Origin: Lujinxingia vulgaris
GTDB lineage: Bacteria; Myxococcota_A; Bradymonadia; Bradymonadales; Bradymonadaceae
DNA: 40,939 nucleotides
Direction of reading: 5' to 3'
NCBI RefSeq assembly: GCF_007997015.1
Contig: NZ_VOSM01000019.1
Location: 1-40,939 of the forward strand
Part shown: positions 10,102 to 18,839 of the stretch, in pieces
Numbering within the stretch: the stretch's first letter is position 1
How the letters are laid out: every line of letters starts with the position of its first letter
Notes under the pieces: generated by a model
The model's input: only the letters and a program-made list of their open reading frames with translations
What the model was told of the DNA's origin: nothing
Databases searched by the model: none
Translations under genes and position numbers: made by a program

Positions 10102-10740
10102 TCAACCCTGGCGAGGGGCCTCAAACGCAAAGCTCACGCGCAACTCATCGCCCTCTCCGGCGCCGGCGGCGGTGCCGGCCAGGGTGAGGTCGAGCTGAGC
10201 TGCGCGCTCGGAGAGTTCTGGGCGGTCGCGCTCACGCGCCATACACACCACCGCCCCGCCCGGAGCCACAAAGGGGCGCGCCGTCTCCAGCCACTGCACC
10301 GGCGCCTGAAAGGCCTTGGAGATCACGTAATCAAACCCCGCGCCCTCGACCTCTTCGATACGCTCATTGCGAATCGAAACATCGCTCAACCCCAGGCGGT
10401 GCGTCACAATTTTGAGGAAGGTCGCGCGCTTGCGCCGCGGCTCCACAAGCATGATCGGAAGATCGCTGTACACGATCTTGAGCACCATCCCCGGCAGCCC
10501 CGCGCCGGTGCCCACATCAAGTATCGGGCCGGCCGGCTGGCGAGCCTCGGCGGCCACCAGGCTGTCGATGATCAGCTCGTCGATCACCTCCTGCCTGTCC
10601 ATCGGGCCGATGAGGTTCATCGCCTCATTGAACTGCAGCAAGAGCCCCACGTACTGCTCCAGACGCTCCAGGCTGCGGGCGTCTACGGGCAGCCCGCGCG
10701 CCGCGCAGAATCGCTCGACATCGTTCATGGTGACTCTCAC
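10102..10740 (-). CDS. rsmG: 16S rRNA (guanine-527-N7)-methyltransferase RsmG
   Basis: 212 aa, the family's usual length. The SAM-binding signature LDVGTGAGLPGM (about 74-85), the preceding LLQFNEAMNLIGP and DELIIDSLVAAE segments, and the EPRRKRATFLK helix are diagnostic of RsmG/GidB. It methylates N7 of G527 in the 530 loop of 16S rRNA using SAM. It begins 9 nt after the stop of the Clp-like gene, so it is in that transcript rather than beside mnmG/parAB as in many bacteria. The ATG at 10740 (MRVTMNDVERF) or the inner ATG at 10728 may be used. Confidence 0.95.
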   Translation of the reverse strand: MRVTMNDVERFCAARGLPVDARSLERLEQYVGLLLQFNEAMNLIGPMDRQEVIDELIIDSLVAAEARQPAGPILDVGTGAGLPGMVLKIVYSDLPIMLVEPRRKRATFLKIVTHRLGLSDVSIRNERIEEVEGAGFDYVISKAFQAPVQWLETARPFVAPGGAVVCMARERDRPELSERAAQLDLTLAGTAAGAGEGDELRVSFAFEAPRQG

Positions 10741-10749
10741 TTCATGTCT

Positions 10750-13311
10750 TCAGGGGGTCTCCACCCGACTCGGTGCGCGCGGCTCGCGCGGCAGCCCCGG
10801 CGACTTCGCCGGCGGGGTGGTGGCCTTATGCAGGGTCACGCGGATCTGGTCGTCCACCACGCCCACCCGCGCGCTCTTGCCGGCGTGCGGCCCCGGATTC
10901 TCCAGCAGCGCGCGACTGATCGCGGTGAGCACGTGTTTCTCCAGCGTGCGTTTGAGCTCGCGCGCGCCAAAGCGCTCGCTGAACCCTCGCGCTTCTAGCC
11001 ACTGGCGAGCCGCCGGGTCAACCTCCACCTGCAGGCGCCGACGCTTAAAGCCGCGCCGCTCCAGCGCCTTGTTCAGCTCCAGCTCCACCAGCCGCTCCAT
11101 CGCGTCGGGGCTCAGCGGATTGAAGACCAACACCTCGTCGAGGCGGTTGAGAAACTCCGGCGCAAAGAACTCATCGAGCTTGTTGCGAATATGCGCGCCC
11201 TGCTCCTGACGACGGTCCTCAGTCCCAAAGCCCATGGCCTGCACGCTGGTGCGCGAGGCCCCGAGGTTGCTCGTCAAAAAGATCAGCGTCTGGCGAAAAT
11301 CCGTCGTGCGCCCGCGCGCGTCGGTGAGCCGCCCCTCATCGAGGATCTGCAAAAAGAGGTTGAATATCTCGGCGTCGGCCTTCTCAAACTCATCAAAGAG
11401 CAGCACCGAGAAGGGCTGGTTGCGGATCGCCTCGGTGAGCAAACCCTCGCGATCTTTGTCGTGCGGCGAACCGATCAACTTCTCCAGCGCAAAGCGCCCC
11501 TGGTACTCGCTCAGGTCGAAACGCACCATGCGCGACTTCGAGCCAAAGAGACGCTCGGCCACAAGCCCCGTAAAGTAGGTCTTGCCCACCCCGGTCGGCC
11601 CCACCAGGAAAAACACCCCCAGCGGGCGGGCCGGATCGTGCATGCCCGTCTTGACCATCGCCAGCCGGTCCACAATCGCATCGACCGCCCGCTCCTGGTC
11701 GATGAGCCGACGCTTGAACCACGCCCGCGTCTCCTCCAGGTCCATCGGCAGCGTATCATCGAGAAGATCCAGGCTCATGCCCGTGACCTCCGCCAGACAG
11801 GGCGGAATGTTGTGGCTGCGCAGCACAAACTCACCTGTGCTCGGCTCCTCCTGACGCAGAGTATAATCGATCAACGCATCCATCAGATCGCAGGCCCGCC
11901 CCGGCGCAAAGCTGCGCGTATAAAAGCTCTCAGCGAAGTCGCGAACCTGCTCCAGACACCCCGGCTCGGCGTGCAGCAGACGATCTTCGTCGAGGTTCAG
12001 CGCGCTCAGCCGCCGCTTGAGCACCGCGAGCGTCTCGGCCTCATCCATCGGCTGCACTTTGACCTGACGGAAAAGTCGCAAGAAGCCCGGGTCGCGGCTC
12101 AATCCATTCTTCAGATCATCTTCGGTGCACTCGGCGATGATGCGCAGCTGACCGCGCTGCAGGTAGGGTTTGAAGAAGTCCGCAAAGTTCTCATCACTCT
12201 TGGAGTGCGCCCCGGCCCCCAGCAGATCGTTGGGGTTGGTGATGTACATCAACACCTTATCGTGCTTGAGGATCGCCTCGGCCATCTCCTTAAGTTTGGT
12301 CTCCCAGTCGCCCAGATAACGCGTCCCGCTGATGAGCTCGCTGGTGTTCGTCTCCAGGATCTGCCAGCCCTCCTCATCGGTGCTCAGCCGCAGCGCCACC
12401 TCGTGAATGATCGCCGTCTTGCCCACCCCGGCTTCCCCCACGAGCAGCATGCTGCGCTGGCTGCGATCGTCGGTGAAATGCTCCACGAGCGTGCTGACGA
12501 CGTCTTCGCGCTCAAAGGCCCGCATCAAATAAGAGCGCTCATCCTCGGAGTGCAGCAGTCGCCCGTACTTATCGAGCCCGCGCGAGGGCGTCGACGCCTT
12601 GGAGACCAGCTGCAGGCGCTGCCACAGAGTGCCGTAGACCTCCTGAAGGTTGCGCGCCTCCAGGTAGTTGAGCACCAGACGGCGCTCACGCGGTGTGAGC
12701 TGGTCGGGAAGTTTCTTGTACTGCTCCCGCGTCAGCCGCGGCACCAGGCGATCGAGGATCTCCTCGGCGCTCTGCTGCATCTCCAGCTCGCGCTCCAGGA
12801 GCGCCTTGAGCACCACCGGCAGACAACGCGGCGTGCCCACCGTGCGAAGTTGCGTGAGCGCCTGCTCGCGCACCCCGTACGACTCATCCTCCATCGCCCG
12901 AATCAACACCTCTTCGAGGTGCGCGTAGTTCAGGTCCCCCAGCGCCACCAGCGCCCGGTAGCGCACATCGGCGTCGTAGTCGTGCATCGCGCCCAGCACC
13001 GCCTCGGTGCTGGATGAGTCCCCCAGAATGCCCAGCGAAAAGAGGGCCATCTCCCGCACGCCGGCGTGCGGATCGTGAATCAACCCGATGAGCTTCGGGA
13101 TCGACTCCCGATCGCCCAGCCTCCCCAGGTTGGTCGCCGCGGCCATGCGACGCAGGTGATGACGGTGCCCCAGGTTCTCCCGCAAGATCCCCAGAATCGG
13201 AGTGCCCAGCGCGTAGAGCTGATCGCGATAGTCGCGGTAGCGCTCCTCGTCCTCACACGCCTCAATCTTATCCAGAAGCCGCCCGGCCAGCTCCACTGAT
13301 GCATCCGTCAT
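10750..13311 (-). CDS. HEAT-repeat/Clp-type double AAA+ ATPase with degenerate D1
   Basis: 853 aa. Residues about 30-200 are HEAT/PBS-lyase-like repeats (NLGRLGDRESIPKLIGLIHD, FSLGILGD, ALVALGDLNY) in place of the Clp N-domain. D1 has Walker A GEAGVGKT (292-299) and pore-type RYLG (331-334), but Walker B reads VLMYITNP (353-360), without the Asp-Glu. No ClpB coiled-coil M domain is present. D2 has Walker A GPTGVGKT (571-578), Walker B VLLFDE (636-641), sensor-1 TSN, Arg finger FLNRLDE, and sensor-2 GARELKR. The GYVG pore loop usual in D2 is replaced by PHDKDRE. MGF (693-695) lies where ClpA/ClpX/ClpC carry the ClpP-contacting [LIVMP]-G-[FL] tripeptide. Family knowledge suggests an unfoldase or remodeller; HEAT repeats probably recruit substrates. 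It sits between the ALDH-like gene and rsmG in one transcript. Confidence 0.93.
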   Translation of the reverse strand: MTDASVELAGRLLDKIEACEDEERYRDYRDQLYALGTPILGILRENLGHRHHLRRMAAATNLGRLGDRESIPKLIGLIHDPHAGVREMALFSLGILGDSSSTEAVLGAMHDYDADVRYRALVALGDLNYAHLEEVLIRAMEDESYGVREQALTQLRTVGTPRCLPVVLKALLERELEMQQSAEEILDRLVPRLTREQYKKLPDQLTPRERRLVLNYLEARNLQEVYGTLWQRLQLVSKASTPSRGLDKYGRLLHSEDERSYLMRAFEREDVVSTLVEHFTDDRSQRSMLLVGEAGVGKTAIIHEVALRLSTDEEGWQILETNTSELISGTRYLGDWETKLKEMAEAILKHDKVLMYITNPNDLLGAGAHSKSDENFADFFKPYLQRGQLRIIAECTEDDLKNGLSRDPGFLRLFRQVKVQPMDEAETLAVLKRRLSALNLDEDRLLHAEPGCLEQVRDFAESFYTRSFAPGRACDLMDALIDYTLRQEEPSTGEFVLRSHNIPPCLAEVTGMSLDLLDDTLPMDLEETRAWFKRRLIDQERAVDAIVDRLAMVKTGMHDPARPLGVFFLVGPTGVGKTYFTGLVAERLFGSKSRMVRFDLSEYQGRFALEKLIGSPHDKDREGLLTEAIRNQPFSVLLFDEFEKADAEIFNLFLQILDEGRLTDARGRTTDFRQTLIFLTSNLGASRTSVQAMGFGTEDRRQEQGAHIRNKLDEFFAPEFLNRLDEVLVFNPLSPDAMERLVELELNKALERRGFKRRRLQVEVDPAARQWLEARGFSERFGARELKRTLEKHVLTAISRALLENPGPHAGKSARVGVVDDQIRVTLHKATTPPAKSPGLPREPRAPSRVETP

Positions 13312-13440
13312 AACTCGCCTCCAAAAGATCGGCCCGTCGCCGACGCCCCTCTTATAAAGGTCGCAGGCCGGTCCGATCTTCCACTCTATCGGTGCCCCGG
13401 AGGGCTGTACAGACCGGGCGCGCGGGCACTTCCGGCCAGA

Positions 13441-15057
13441 TTATGATCCCGGCCTCAGGTGGTTCCAGATCTGGGTGACACGACGCGTGACGCCGCGCTC
13501 AAATCGCAGCGCCGTCCAGGCATCCAGCAGGCGCTGCTGACGCTCGGCGTCCGCAAAGCCGCGCAGGCTCAATCCGCGCCCGAACCCGGGCACCGACTCC
13601 ACCATCACCGCGCGCCGCGAACACGCCCGCAGCGCCTCAACCGCGTCCCGATCGCGCAGCCCCCCGCAGGCCGCCTCGCGCGACCCATAGCCCGGCGGAA
13701 GATCGCTCACCGGCTCATTGATGCCCACCACCGACGCCTCAAACTGCAGCCCCACCTCCCGGGCGACGCTCACGCTTTTACTAAAGATCGACGCCCGCAC
13801 AGGCCCTCCCCGATCGCGGCAACGCATCGACGCCTCGGCCGGCGACCGCATCACCGTCAGCGCCACAATCGGCCCCGGCACTGGCGCTCGCCATAACTCC
13901 ATCGTCTCATCGACCCCGCTGATCACCGTCGGCTCAAAGAACGCCCCCTCACACCGCCGACGCCGCGACCCGCCCACAAGCAACTTCGCGCCCTTCTCCA
14001 CCGCGTCGTCGATCAACTCTTCGAGCAGCTCCACCTCCCCGAAGTCGGCCTGGGGCCCCACTTCCACCTCCTCGACCCCGGGCATGCCCTGTCGCAGGCG
14101 CAGCACCTCGGCGACGACCTGGTCGGTAAACACCGCCGCGATCGACTGCTGCACCCACACCCGGCGGATTGCCGCCTCCCGACGGCCCGCCCCGCACATC
14201 GCTCCCCAGACCACCGCCCGCGCCGCCGCGACCAGATCGGCATCGTTGAGCACCACCGCCACATCCGCCCCCGGTGAGCGCCCCCACACCGGCACGAGCC
14301 GCTCTGCGGCCGCCGCGCGCACACGCCGGCTGCGGCTCGCCGAGCCATGCACCACCACCACATCGGCGCGGCGCGCGACCTCTTCGGCCAGATCATCGCC
14401 TCCGCAGATCGTCGTCCACGCGCCGGGCGTGGCGAGCGTCTGCGCGATCACATTGCCCACCGAACTGAGCAGAAGCGGCGCGCGCTCATCGCTGACCACC
14501 ACCACCGTGTTGCCCGCCACCAGCGCGGCCAACCCCTGCGCCACCGTGCTCTCCAGCATGCCGTAGGCCCCCGCCACACACGCCACCACCCCGCGCGGCC
14601 GCCAGTGCGCCACCGCGCGCTCGCGCCGCTTTGAGAAGAGCCCCCGCCCCACCTCCAACTCCTCCTGAGACAAACGCTCCGGCGCACGCTCAAGCACCTC
14701 GCGGGCCACCGCCATCAACCGCCACCAGGAGCGCCGCATCTCCAGCGGTGTCATCCCCAGCTCCTCGATCCCCAGCTCCAGAAGATCCTCGCGCCAGACC
14801 ATCAGCGCTCCCAGCACCTCCTTAACCGCCTGCACTCGCTGCACCAGCGGACGCCGCCGCCAGGCTCGCTGGGCCTCCCCACCACGCTCCACCACCTCGG
14901 CGGCCTGCGACGCCAGCGTACGCGCGACCTCCCCGATGGCATGCTGGTTGGCCGGATTGTAGCTGACGATCGTCTCGGCCCCCGGGCGCTTCAGCGAGGC
15001 CTCGGGCAGCTGGTCGGTCGCATCAATCGAAGGGCTGTGGCGTGCGGGTGTTTCCAT
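13441..15057 (-). CDS. Aldehyde dehydrogenase-fold protein lacking catalytic residues (probable pseudoenzyme)
   Basis: 538 aa. The overall ALDH layout is clear: VVACVAGAYGMLESTVAQGLA and LVAGNTVVVV (NAD-domain strand pattern), VVVHGSASRSRRVRAAAAERL, SPGADVAVVLNDADL, WGAMCGAGRRE, GAFFEPTVISGV, GPIVALTVM, and a C-terminal PPGYGSREA where PFGG-like sequences sit. The functional residues are gone: Pro-Trp-Asn is AGAYG (about 162-166), the Lys of KPSE is Ser/Asp (VVSDERA), the catalytic Glu of LELGGK is lost (PVWGR), and the nucleophilic Cys position of GQxC reads GRRE (Glu294). The Glu of E-x-FGP is also absent. It is 129 bp upstream of the Clp-like gene on the same strand. A structural or regulatory role is inferred. 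The ATG at 15057 is preceded by AGGAG. Confidence 0.85.
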   Translation of the reverse strand: METPARHSPSIDATDQLPEASLKRPGAETIVSYNPANQHAIGEVARTLASQAAEVVERGGEAQRAWRRRPLVQRVQAVKEVLGALMVWREDLLELGIEELGMTPLEMRRSWWRLMAVAREVLERAPERLSQEELEVGRGLFSKRRERAVAHWRPRGVVACVAGAYGMLESTVAQGLAALVAGNTVVVVSDERAPLLLSSVGNVIAQTLATPGAWTTICGGDDLAEEVARRADVVVVHGSASRSRRVRAAAAERLVPVWGRSPGADVAVVLNDADLVAAARAVVWGAMCGAGRREAAIRRVWVQQSIAAVFTDQVVAEVLRLRQGMPGVEEVEVGPQADFGEVELLEELIDDAVEKGAKLLVGGSRRRRCEGAFFEPTVISGVDETMELWRAPVPGPIVALTVMRSPAEASMRCRDRGGPVRASIFSKSVSVAREVGLQFEASVVGINEPVSDLPPGYGSREAACGGLRDRDAVEALRACSRRAVMVESVPGFGRGLSLRGFADAERQQRLLDAWTALRFERGVTRRVTQIWNHLRPGS

Positions 15058-15361
15058 ACAGGAGTCTCCTCAGAGCAAGACGCGGCGCATACGACTCCCC
15101 TCTTCGAACCCTCGAAGAGCAGAGTTGACCCGACCGCGAGACTCCCAGGTCACTCGCCAGCACAGTGAATACACAATGGCCAGATGTTAAATCCTCCCCC
15201 CCTCAGGTCAAGCCTCATCTGCGCGCACCGATTGCCCCCCGCGCGCTTTTCGGCTACACGCTGCCCGGTGGATTTGCCCGCTTTTGCCACCGGCTCATAT
15301 CCCCCTCATCGACCCCCTTTCGCCCCCCAAGACGCGCTCTTTGCGGCGCCCGGAGCCTGCG
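15058..15361. promoter_or_regulatory. Divergent intergenic region with CTCTTCGA inverted repeat
   Basis: 304 bp separate the leftward ALDH-like gene from the rightward ureohydrolase, so promoters for both should lie here. A perfect inverted repeat, CTCTTCGA-ACCC-TCGAAGAG (15100-15119), lies 43-62 bp before the ALDH-like ATG and is a candidate operator or 5'-leader hairpin. I see no convincing -35/-10 pair. Confidence 0.4.
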
Positions 15362-16255
15362 ATGACCTTTGTCGACAAACCCTACGGACAATTTCTGGGC
15401 TCGGCGCCCGGCTTTGAGGCCGCCCCCAACATCCTCTTTGGCATCCCCATGGACTTCACCTGCTGCTTTCGAGCCGGCACGCGTCTGGGGCCGCGCGAGA
15501 TCCGCTACTTCGCCGACAACCTCGAAGAATACTCCGTCGAGCAACGCCGCGCCCTGGCCGAAGACACCTTCTTCGACGCCGGCGACCTGGAGCTTCCCTT
15601 CGGCAACCCGGCGGCCTGCCTCGACATCATCGAAGAGGCCGTCGACCACATCCTCAAAGCCGGCAAACGCCCGGTGGCCATGGGCGGCGAACACCTGGTG
15701 AGCGCCGGCATCGTGCGCGCCATCGCAAAGCATTTTCCCGACGCGGTGATCCTGCACGTCGACGCTCATTTTGATCTTCGACACACCTACGCCGATCAGG
15801 AGCTCAGCCACGCTACCGCCCTGCGCCTGTGCTGGAACGCGCTGGGCATGAGCCCCACCGATCAGCCCCCTCGCCTCGCACAGATCGGCGTGCGCAGCGG
15901 CCCGGCCGAAGAGGCCGAGTTCGCCCACCAGCACATCCCGCAGATCCTCACCGAGTCGACCTCCGAGCTCATCGCGGAGCTTGAGAAGTTGCGCGCGCTC
16001 TGGGGCGACCGCCCCGTCTACTGCACCTTCGACATCGACGCGGTCGACCCGGCCTACGCCCCCGGCACCGGCACCCCGGAGCCCGGCGGTTTGAGCAGCC
16101 ACCAGGCCCTGGCCATCGCCCGCTTCCTCCCCACGTTTGAGAACCTCGTGGGCTTCGATCTGGTCGAGACCAGCCCGCCCCTGGACCACGCCGGCATCAC
16201 CTCGGCGCTGGCCGCCAAGATGATCCGCGAGTTCATGATCGCCACCCAGTCTTAA
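15362..16255 (+). CDS. speB: Agmatinase/arginase-family ureohydrolase
   Basis: 297 aa; the ATG at 15362 has GGAG about 6 nt upstream, and the 26 in-frame codons before it lie in non-conserved sequence. Metal-binding motifs of the ureohydrolase family are complete: GGEH (His111), HVDAHFD (Asp134, His136, Asp138) and FDIDAVDPAYAPGTGTPEPGG (Asp224, Asp226). They bind two Mn ions that hydrolyse a guanidino group to release urea. Length and the PGTGTPEPGG segment fit SpeB-type agmatinases, which make putrescine from agmatine, but guanidinobutyrase or a related substrate is possible. No arginine decarboxylase is nearby. It ends at a strong hairpin terminator. Confidence 0.92.
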   Translation: MTFVDKPYGQFLGSAPGFEAAPNILFGIPMDFTCCFRAGTRLGPREIRYFADNLEEYSVEQRRALAEDTFFDAGDLELPFGNPAACLDIIEEAVDHILKAGKRPVAMGGEHLVSAGIVRAIAKHFPDAVILHVDAHFDLRHTYADQELSHATALRLCWNALGMSPTDQPPRLAQIGVRSGPAEEAEFAHQHIPQILTESTSELIAELEKLRALWGDRPVYCTFDIDAVDPAYAPGTGTPEPGGLSSHQALAIARFLPTFENLVGFDLVETSPPLDHAGITSALAAKMIREFMIATQS

Positions 16256-16294
16256 GGCTCAAAGAGTCTCACAGACATTCAAATCGACCCATCG

Positions 16295-16336
16295 ACGAGG
16301 CGCTCACCATGCGGGTGAGCGCCTCGTTTGATTTTT
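16295..16336 (+). terminator. Rho-independent terminator between speB and the barrel-protein gene
   Basis: A perfect 14-bp stem (ACGAGGCGCTCACC with its complement at 16314-16327) and a 5-nt loop are followed by TTGATTTTT. It ends the ureohydrolase transcript and, being nearly symmetrical, may also stop the convergent gene. Confidence 0.88.
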
Positions 16337-16350
16337 GCTGCATCCAAAAC

Positions 16351-17709
16351 TTAGCCGCCAAAATCAAAGCGGTAACCCACCGAGATCAGCACCGTATGAA
16401 ACTGGTCGCGGCTGCTCACCGGCGCCTCCACGATCACAGGCTCCGGGAACTCGCGCAGGTGCAGCTGGTAGGTGTAATCCACCCCGATCAAGAAGGGCTC
16501 AAAGGTGCGCACCACAAGCCCCACCTGCGCCGAGGCGCTGGGCGCAAAGCTGCCCTCCCCGTACGCCCCGGCCGAGTTCGTGCCGCTGATCACCGGCGTA
16601 AAGAGCGCAGCCAGATTCAGCTCCGCAAGCTCCCCGAACGCATAGCCCAGCCCCACCCCGAGTTGGGCCGCAAGATAGCTGTGGCCGGTGTAGAGGGCGT
16701 TGGGCGCGAGCGTCGCGTTCAAGAACTCCGCCCCCACAATCCCGCGACCTTTCAGCGAAGGCCCCAGCCCGCGCACATAACGCACCTGCCCGCCCCCGCG
16801 CATGTACTGCCCGGCCAGCGGCTCGTCGGCAAACTGCGAGGTATAGGGCGCGATATCAAAATGCCCCCCGACCTCCAGCGCCGCCCGACCTCCATCAAAG
16901 ATCGCCACCATCGCGTCCACGCGCGCTCCCCCTCCTAAAAGCGGCGTGTTGTGGTTGATCTCAAAGGCTTCATTGGTATTCTGGCGCATCATCCGCTGCC
17001 CCACCACAAGCCCGGCGCGCACCTTTAAGTGCGGCGCAAGGTTGCCGTACTGCTGGCGATGCCGGGCGACGGCCGCCGCCCGCAGGTCGTCTTCGTCATC
17101 GAGCGGCTCGACCTCGGCGTCGGTCTGCGCGCGGGCGGCCTCTTCTTCCTCAAGCCGGCGCTGACGCTCCAGCTCCTGCGCCTCGCGGTAGGCCAGCACC
17201 TCGGGCACAAGCGCCGAGAAGACCTCCCGCAGCACCTGCATCACCCCCTCCTGGTCGATGCGCCCGCGGCGGATGTTGTAACGCACATCGGCGAGCTCTT
17301 CGCCCTGCGGCCCCAGCACCACCACCTGCAGGGTGTTGCCCCCGCCGAAGACATCGTGAATGAGCAGCCCCTCGATGTTCCCCTCCGACATCAGCCGGGC
17401 GAACTCCGCGCGGTTCTCTTCCCGAAGCGCGCTCTGCCGAAAGGTCGCAAGCTCAAGTCCCATCGCCCGGGCCTGATCCAGCACATCTCCCTCATCGAGG
17501 AGCTCAATCTGGGTGCTCTCCTCCAGGGCATCTTCGATGCTCTCATAAGAACGCTCACCGCTATCGCCGGCGGTATTGATATACCCCAGCCGCAGCGGCG
17601 CCTGCTCCTGAGCGGCAGCAACTCCCGCCCCCGCAACGAGCACACACAGCGCGGCCAGCCACACCCCGGCGATCTTCCAGAACATCCTCTTCACATTCAC
17701 AGCCTGCAC
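16351..17709 (-). CDS. Outer-membrane beta-barrel-like protein, uncharacterised
   Basis: 452 aa. The signal peptide (about 8-33, WLAALCVLVAGAGVAAA) is followed by a periplasmic-type domain (about 38-160), then a charged helix EAQELERQRRLEEEEAARAQ (about 176-195). From about 225 to the end, alternating amphipathic strands typical of an outer-membrane barrel (LKVRAGLVVGQRMM, AALEVGGHFDIAPY, FLIGVDYTYQLHL, FHTVLISVGYRFDFGG) follow. The final strand ends in FDFGG rather than a terminal Phe. No specific family recognised. It is convergent with speB and divergent from the MtfA-like gene. Confidence 0.82.
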   Translation of the reverse strand: MQAVNVKRMFWKIAGVWLAALCVLVAGAGVAAAQEQAPLRLGYINTAGDSGERSYESIEDALEESTQIELLDEGDVLDQARAMGLELATFRQSALREENRAEFARLMSEGNIEGLLIHDVFGGGNTLQVVVLGPQGEELADVRYNIRRGRIDQEGVMQVLREVFSALVPEVLAYREAQELERQRRLEEEEAARAQTDAEVEPLDDEDDLRAAAVARHRQQYGNLAPHLKVRAGLVVGQRMMRQNTNEAFEINHNTPLLGGGARVDAMVAIFDGGRAALEVGGHFDIAPYTSQFADEPLAGQYMRGGGQVRYVRGLGPSLKGRGIVGAEFLNATLAPNALYTGHSYLAAQLGVGLGYAFGELAELNLAALFTPVISGTNSAGAYGEGSFAPSASAQVGLVVRTFEPFLIGVDYTYQLHLREFPEPVIVEAPVSSRDQFHTVLISVGYRFDFGG

Positions 17710-17937
17710 CTTTCGATTCGGCGAAAAGTCGCAACCTTTTCGCGCTTTAACGATCCATCATCCACACACTGCCTATGGTGTTAGCCTCGCCAGGGGCGAC
17801 TTTTCAAGCCGGCGCGCTGGCGTTGTCCCAGGCTGCGACCATCTTTAGTGGCGCCCGCGCAGCTTCGCATGAAGCCTCCCGCCGCGCTATAACTCCGGCG
17901 CCATCCTCGATCTGCCCTCCGCTCACCAGGGATCCTG

Positions 17938-18771
17938 ATGTTTGGTCTCTTCAAACGCTTTCGGCGAAACGCCCTGCTCAAAGAACCTCTCCCGCAGAGC
18001 TGGGAGCAGGCCCTGGCCGACGCGCTGCCCTTTCTCAATGAGCTCAACACCCTGGAGCGCGAGGGGCTGGAATCGCACCTGAAGATCCTCATGAAACAAA
18101 AACACTGGGTCGGCGCAGGCGGCTTTGAGCTCGATGAGTCCATTCGGCTGACCATCGCCATCCAGGGCGCGCGCATAGCCCGCGCCCTGCCCCTGGACGC
18201 CTTTGAGCGCTTAAGCGAGTTCGTGATCTACGGCGAAGACTTTGTGCGCCCCGACGACGCCTTCGGCGGACCGATCCACGGAGAAGCCCACCCCTTTGGC
18301 ACCGTCGTGCTGAGCTGGCCGGCCTGCCAGGAGGGCCTGGCCTACCCCTGCAGCGGCTACAACCCCATCCTCCACGAGCTGGCCCACGTGCTCGACGTCT
18401 CCAGCGGCTACTTCGACGGCACGCCCCTTCTGCACAGCGGGGAAGATTATGAGCCCTGGGCGCGCGTCTTCCAGCATTATTTTGACGCGCTGCGCCAACA
18501 CCCCGAGCAGGCTTTCCTCGATCTTTATGGCGCCGAAGATGAGGCGGAGTTTTTTGCCGTGGCCACCGAAGCCTTCTTCGAGCTGCCGGATCTTCTCCTC
18601 GAAGAAGCCCCCGATCTTTATGAGGAGCTCGGGCGTTTTTATCGCCTCGACCCGCATATCATCCCCTGCAGCTGCGAGTCCCACGATCCTCCCGTCGACG
18701 ACCCTCACACCGAGCCCGAGGAGGTCGGCCGCCCCCTCTTTGGGCCGGGCGATCCCCTGGATTTTTTCTAA
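17938..18771 (+). CDS. mtfA: MtfA-like zinc-dependent peptidase (M90 family)
   Basis: 277 aa. The MtfA architecture is evident: an N-terminal Phe/Arg-rich start (MFGLFKRFRR), the segment LTIAIQGARIARAL, VVLSWPACQEG, the zinc motif HELAHVLD (146-153) and the downstream FFAVATEAFFE (about 206-216) that supplies the third ligand. E. coli MtfA is an aminopeptidase-like enzyme that binds the Mlc repressor and so affects the glucose PTS; the Mlc link should not be assumed here. The C-terminus adds Cys-rich IIPCSCES and an acidic tail. It stands alone on this strand. Confidence 0.9.
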   Translation: MFGLFKRFRRNALLKEPLPQSWEQALADALPFLNELNTLEREGLESHLKILMKQKHWVGAGGFELDESIRLTIAIQGARIARALPLDAFERLSEFVIYGEDFVRPDDAFGGPIHGEAHPFGTVVLSWPACQEGLAYPCSGYNPILHELAHVLDVSSGYFDGTPLLHSGEDYEPWARVFQHYFDALRQHPEQAFLDLYGAEDEAEFFAVATEAFFELPDLLLEEAPDLYEELGRFYRLDPHIIPCSCESHDPPVDDPHTEPEEVGRPLFGPGDPLDFF

Positions 18772-18793
18772 GCGCCAGACTCACTGCGCTCGT

Positions 18794-18832
18794 TTTTCGG
18801 GGCATATCAACGTCGACGCGATCGCCCGAAAA
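18794..18832. terminator. Weak bidirectional terminator candidate
   Basis: TTTTCGGG (18794-18801) and CCCGAAAA (18825-18832) can pair across a 23-nt loop between two convergent genes. The T/A ends are right for both directions, but the stem is short. Confidence 0.3.
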
Positions 18833-18839
18833 GTCGTGA

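Noticed and set aside
11191-13017. 608-aa forward protein opposite the Clp-like gene
   Set aside because: It is antisense to a gene with clear AAA+ motifs and shows His/Arg/Gln-rich shadow composition.
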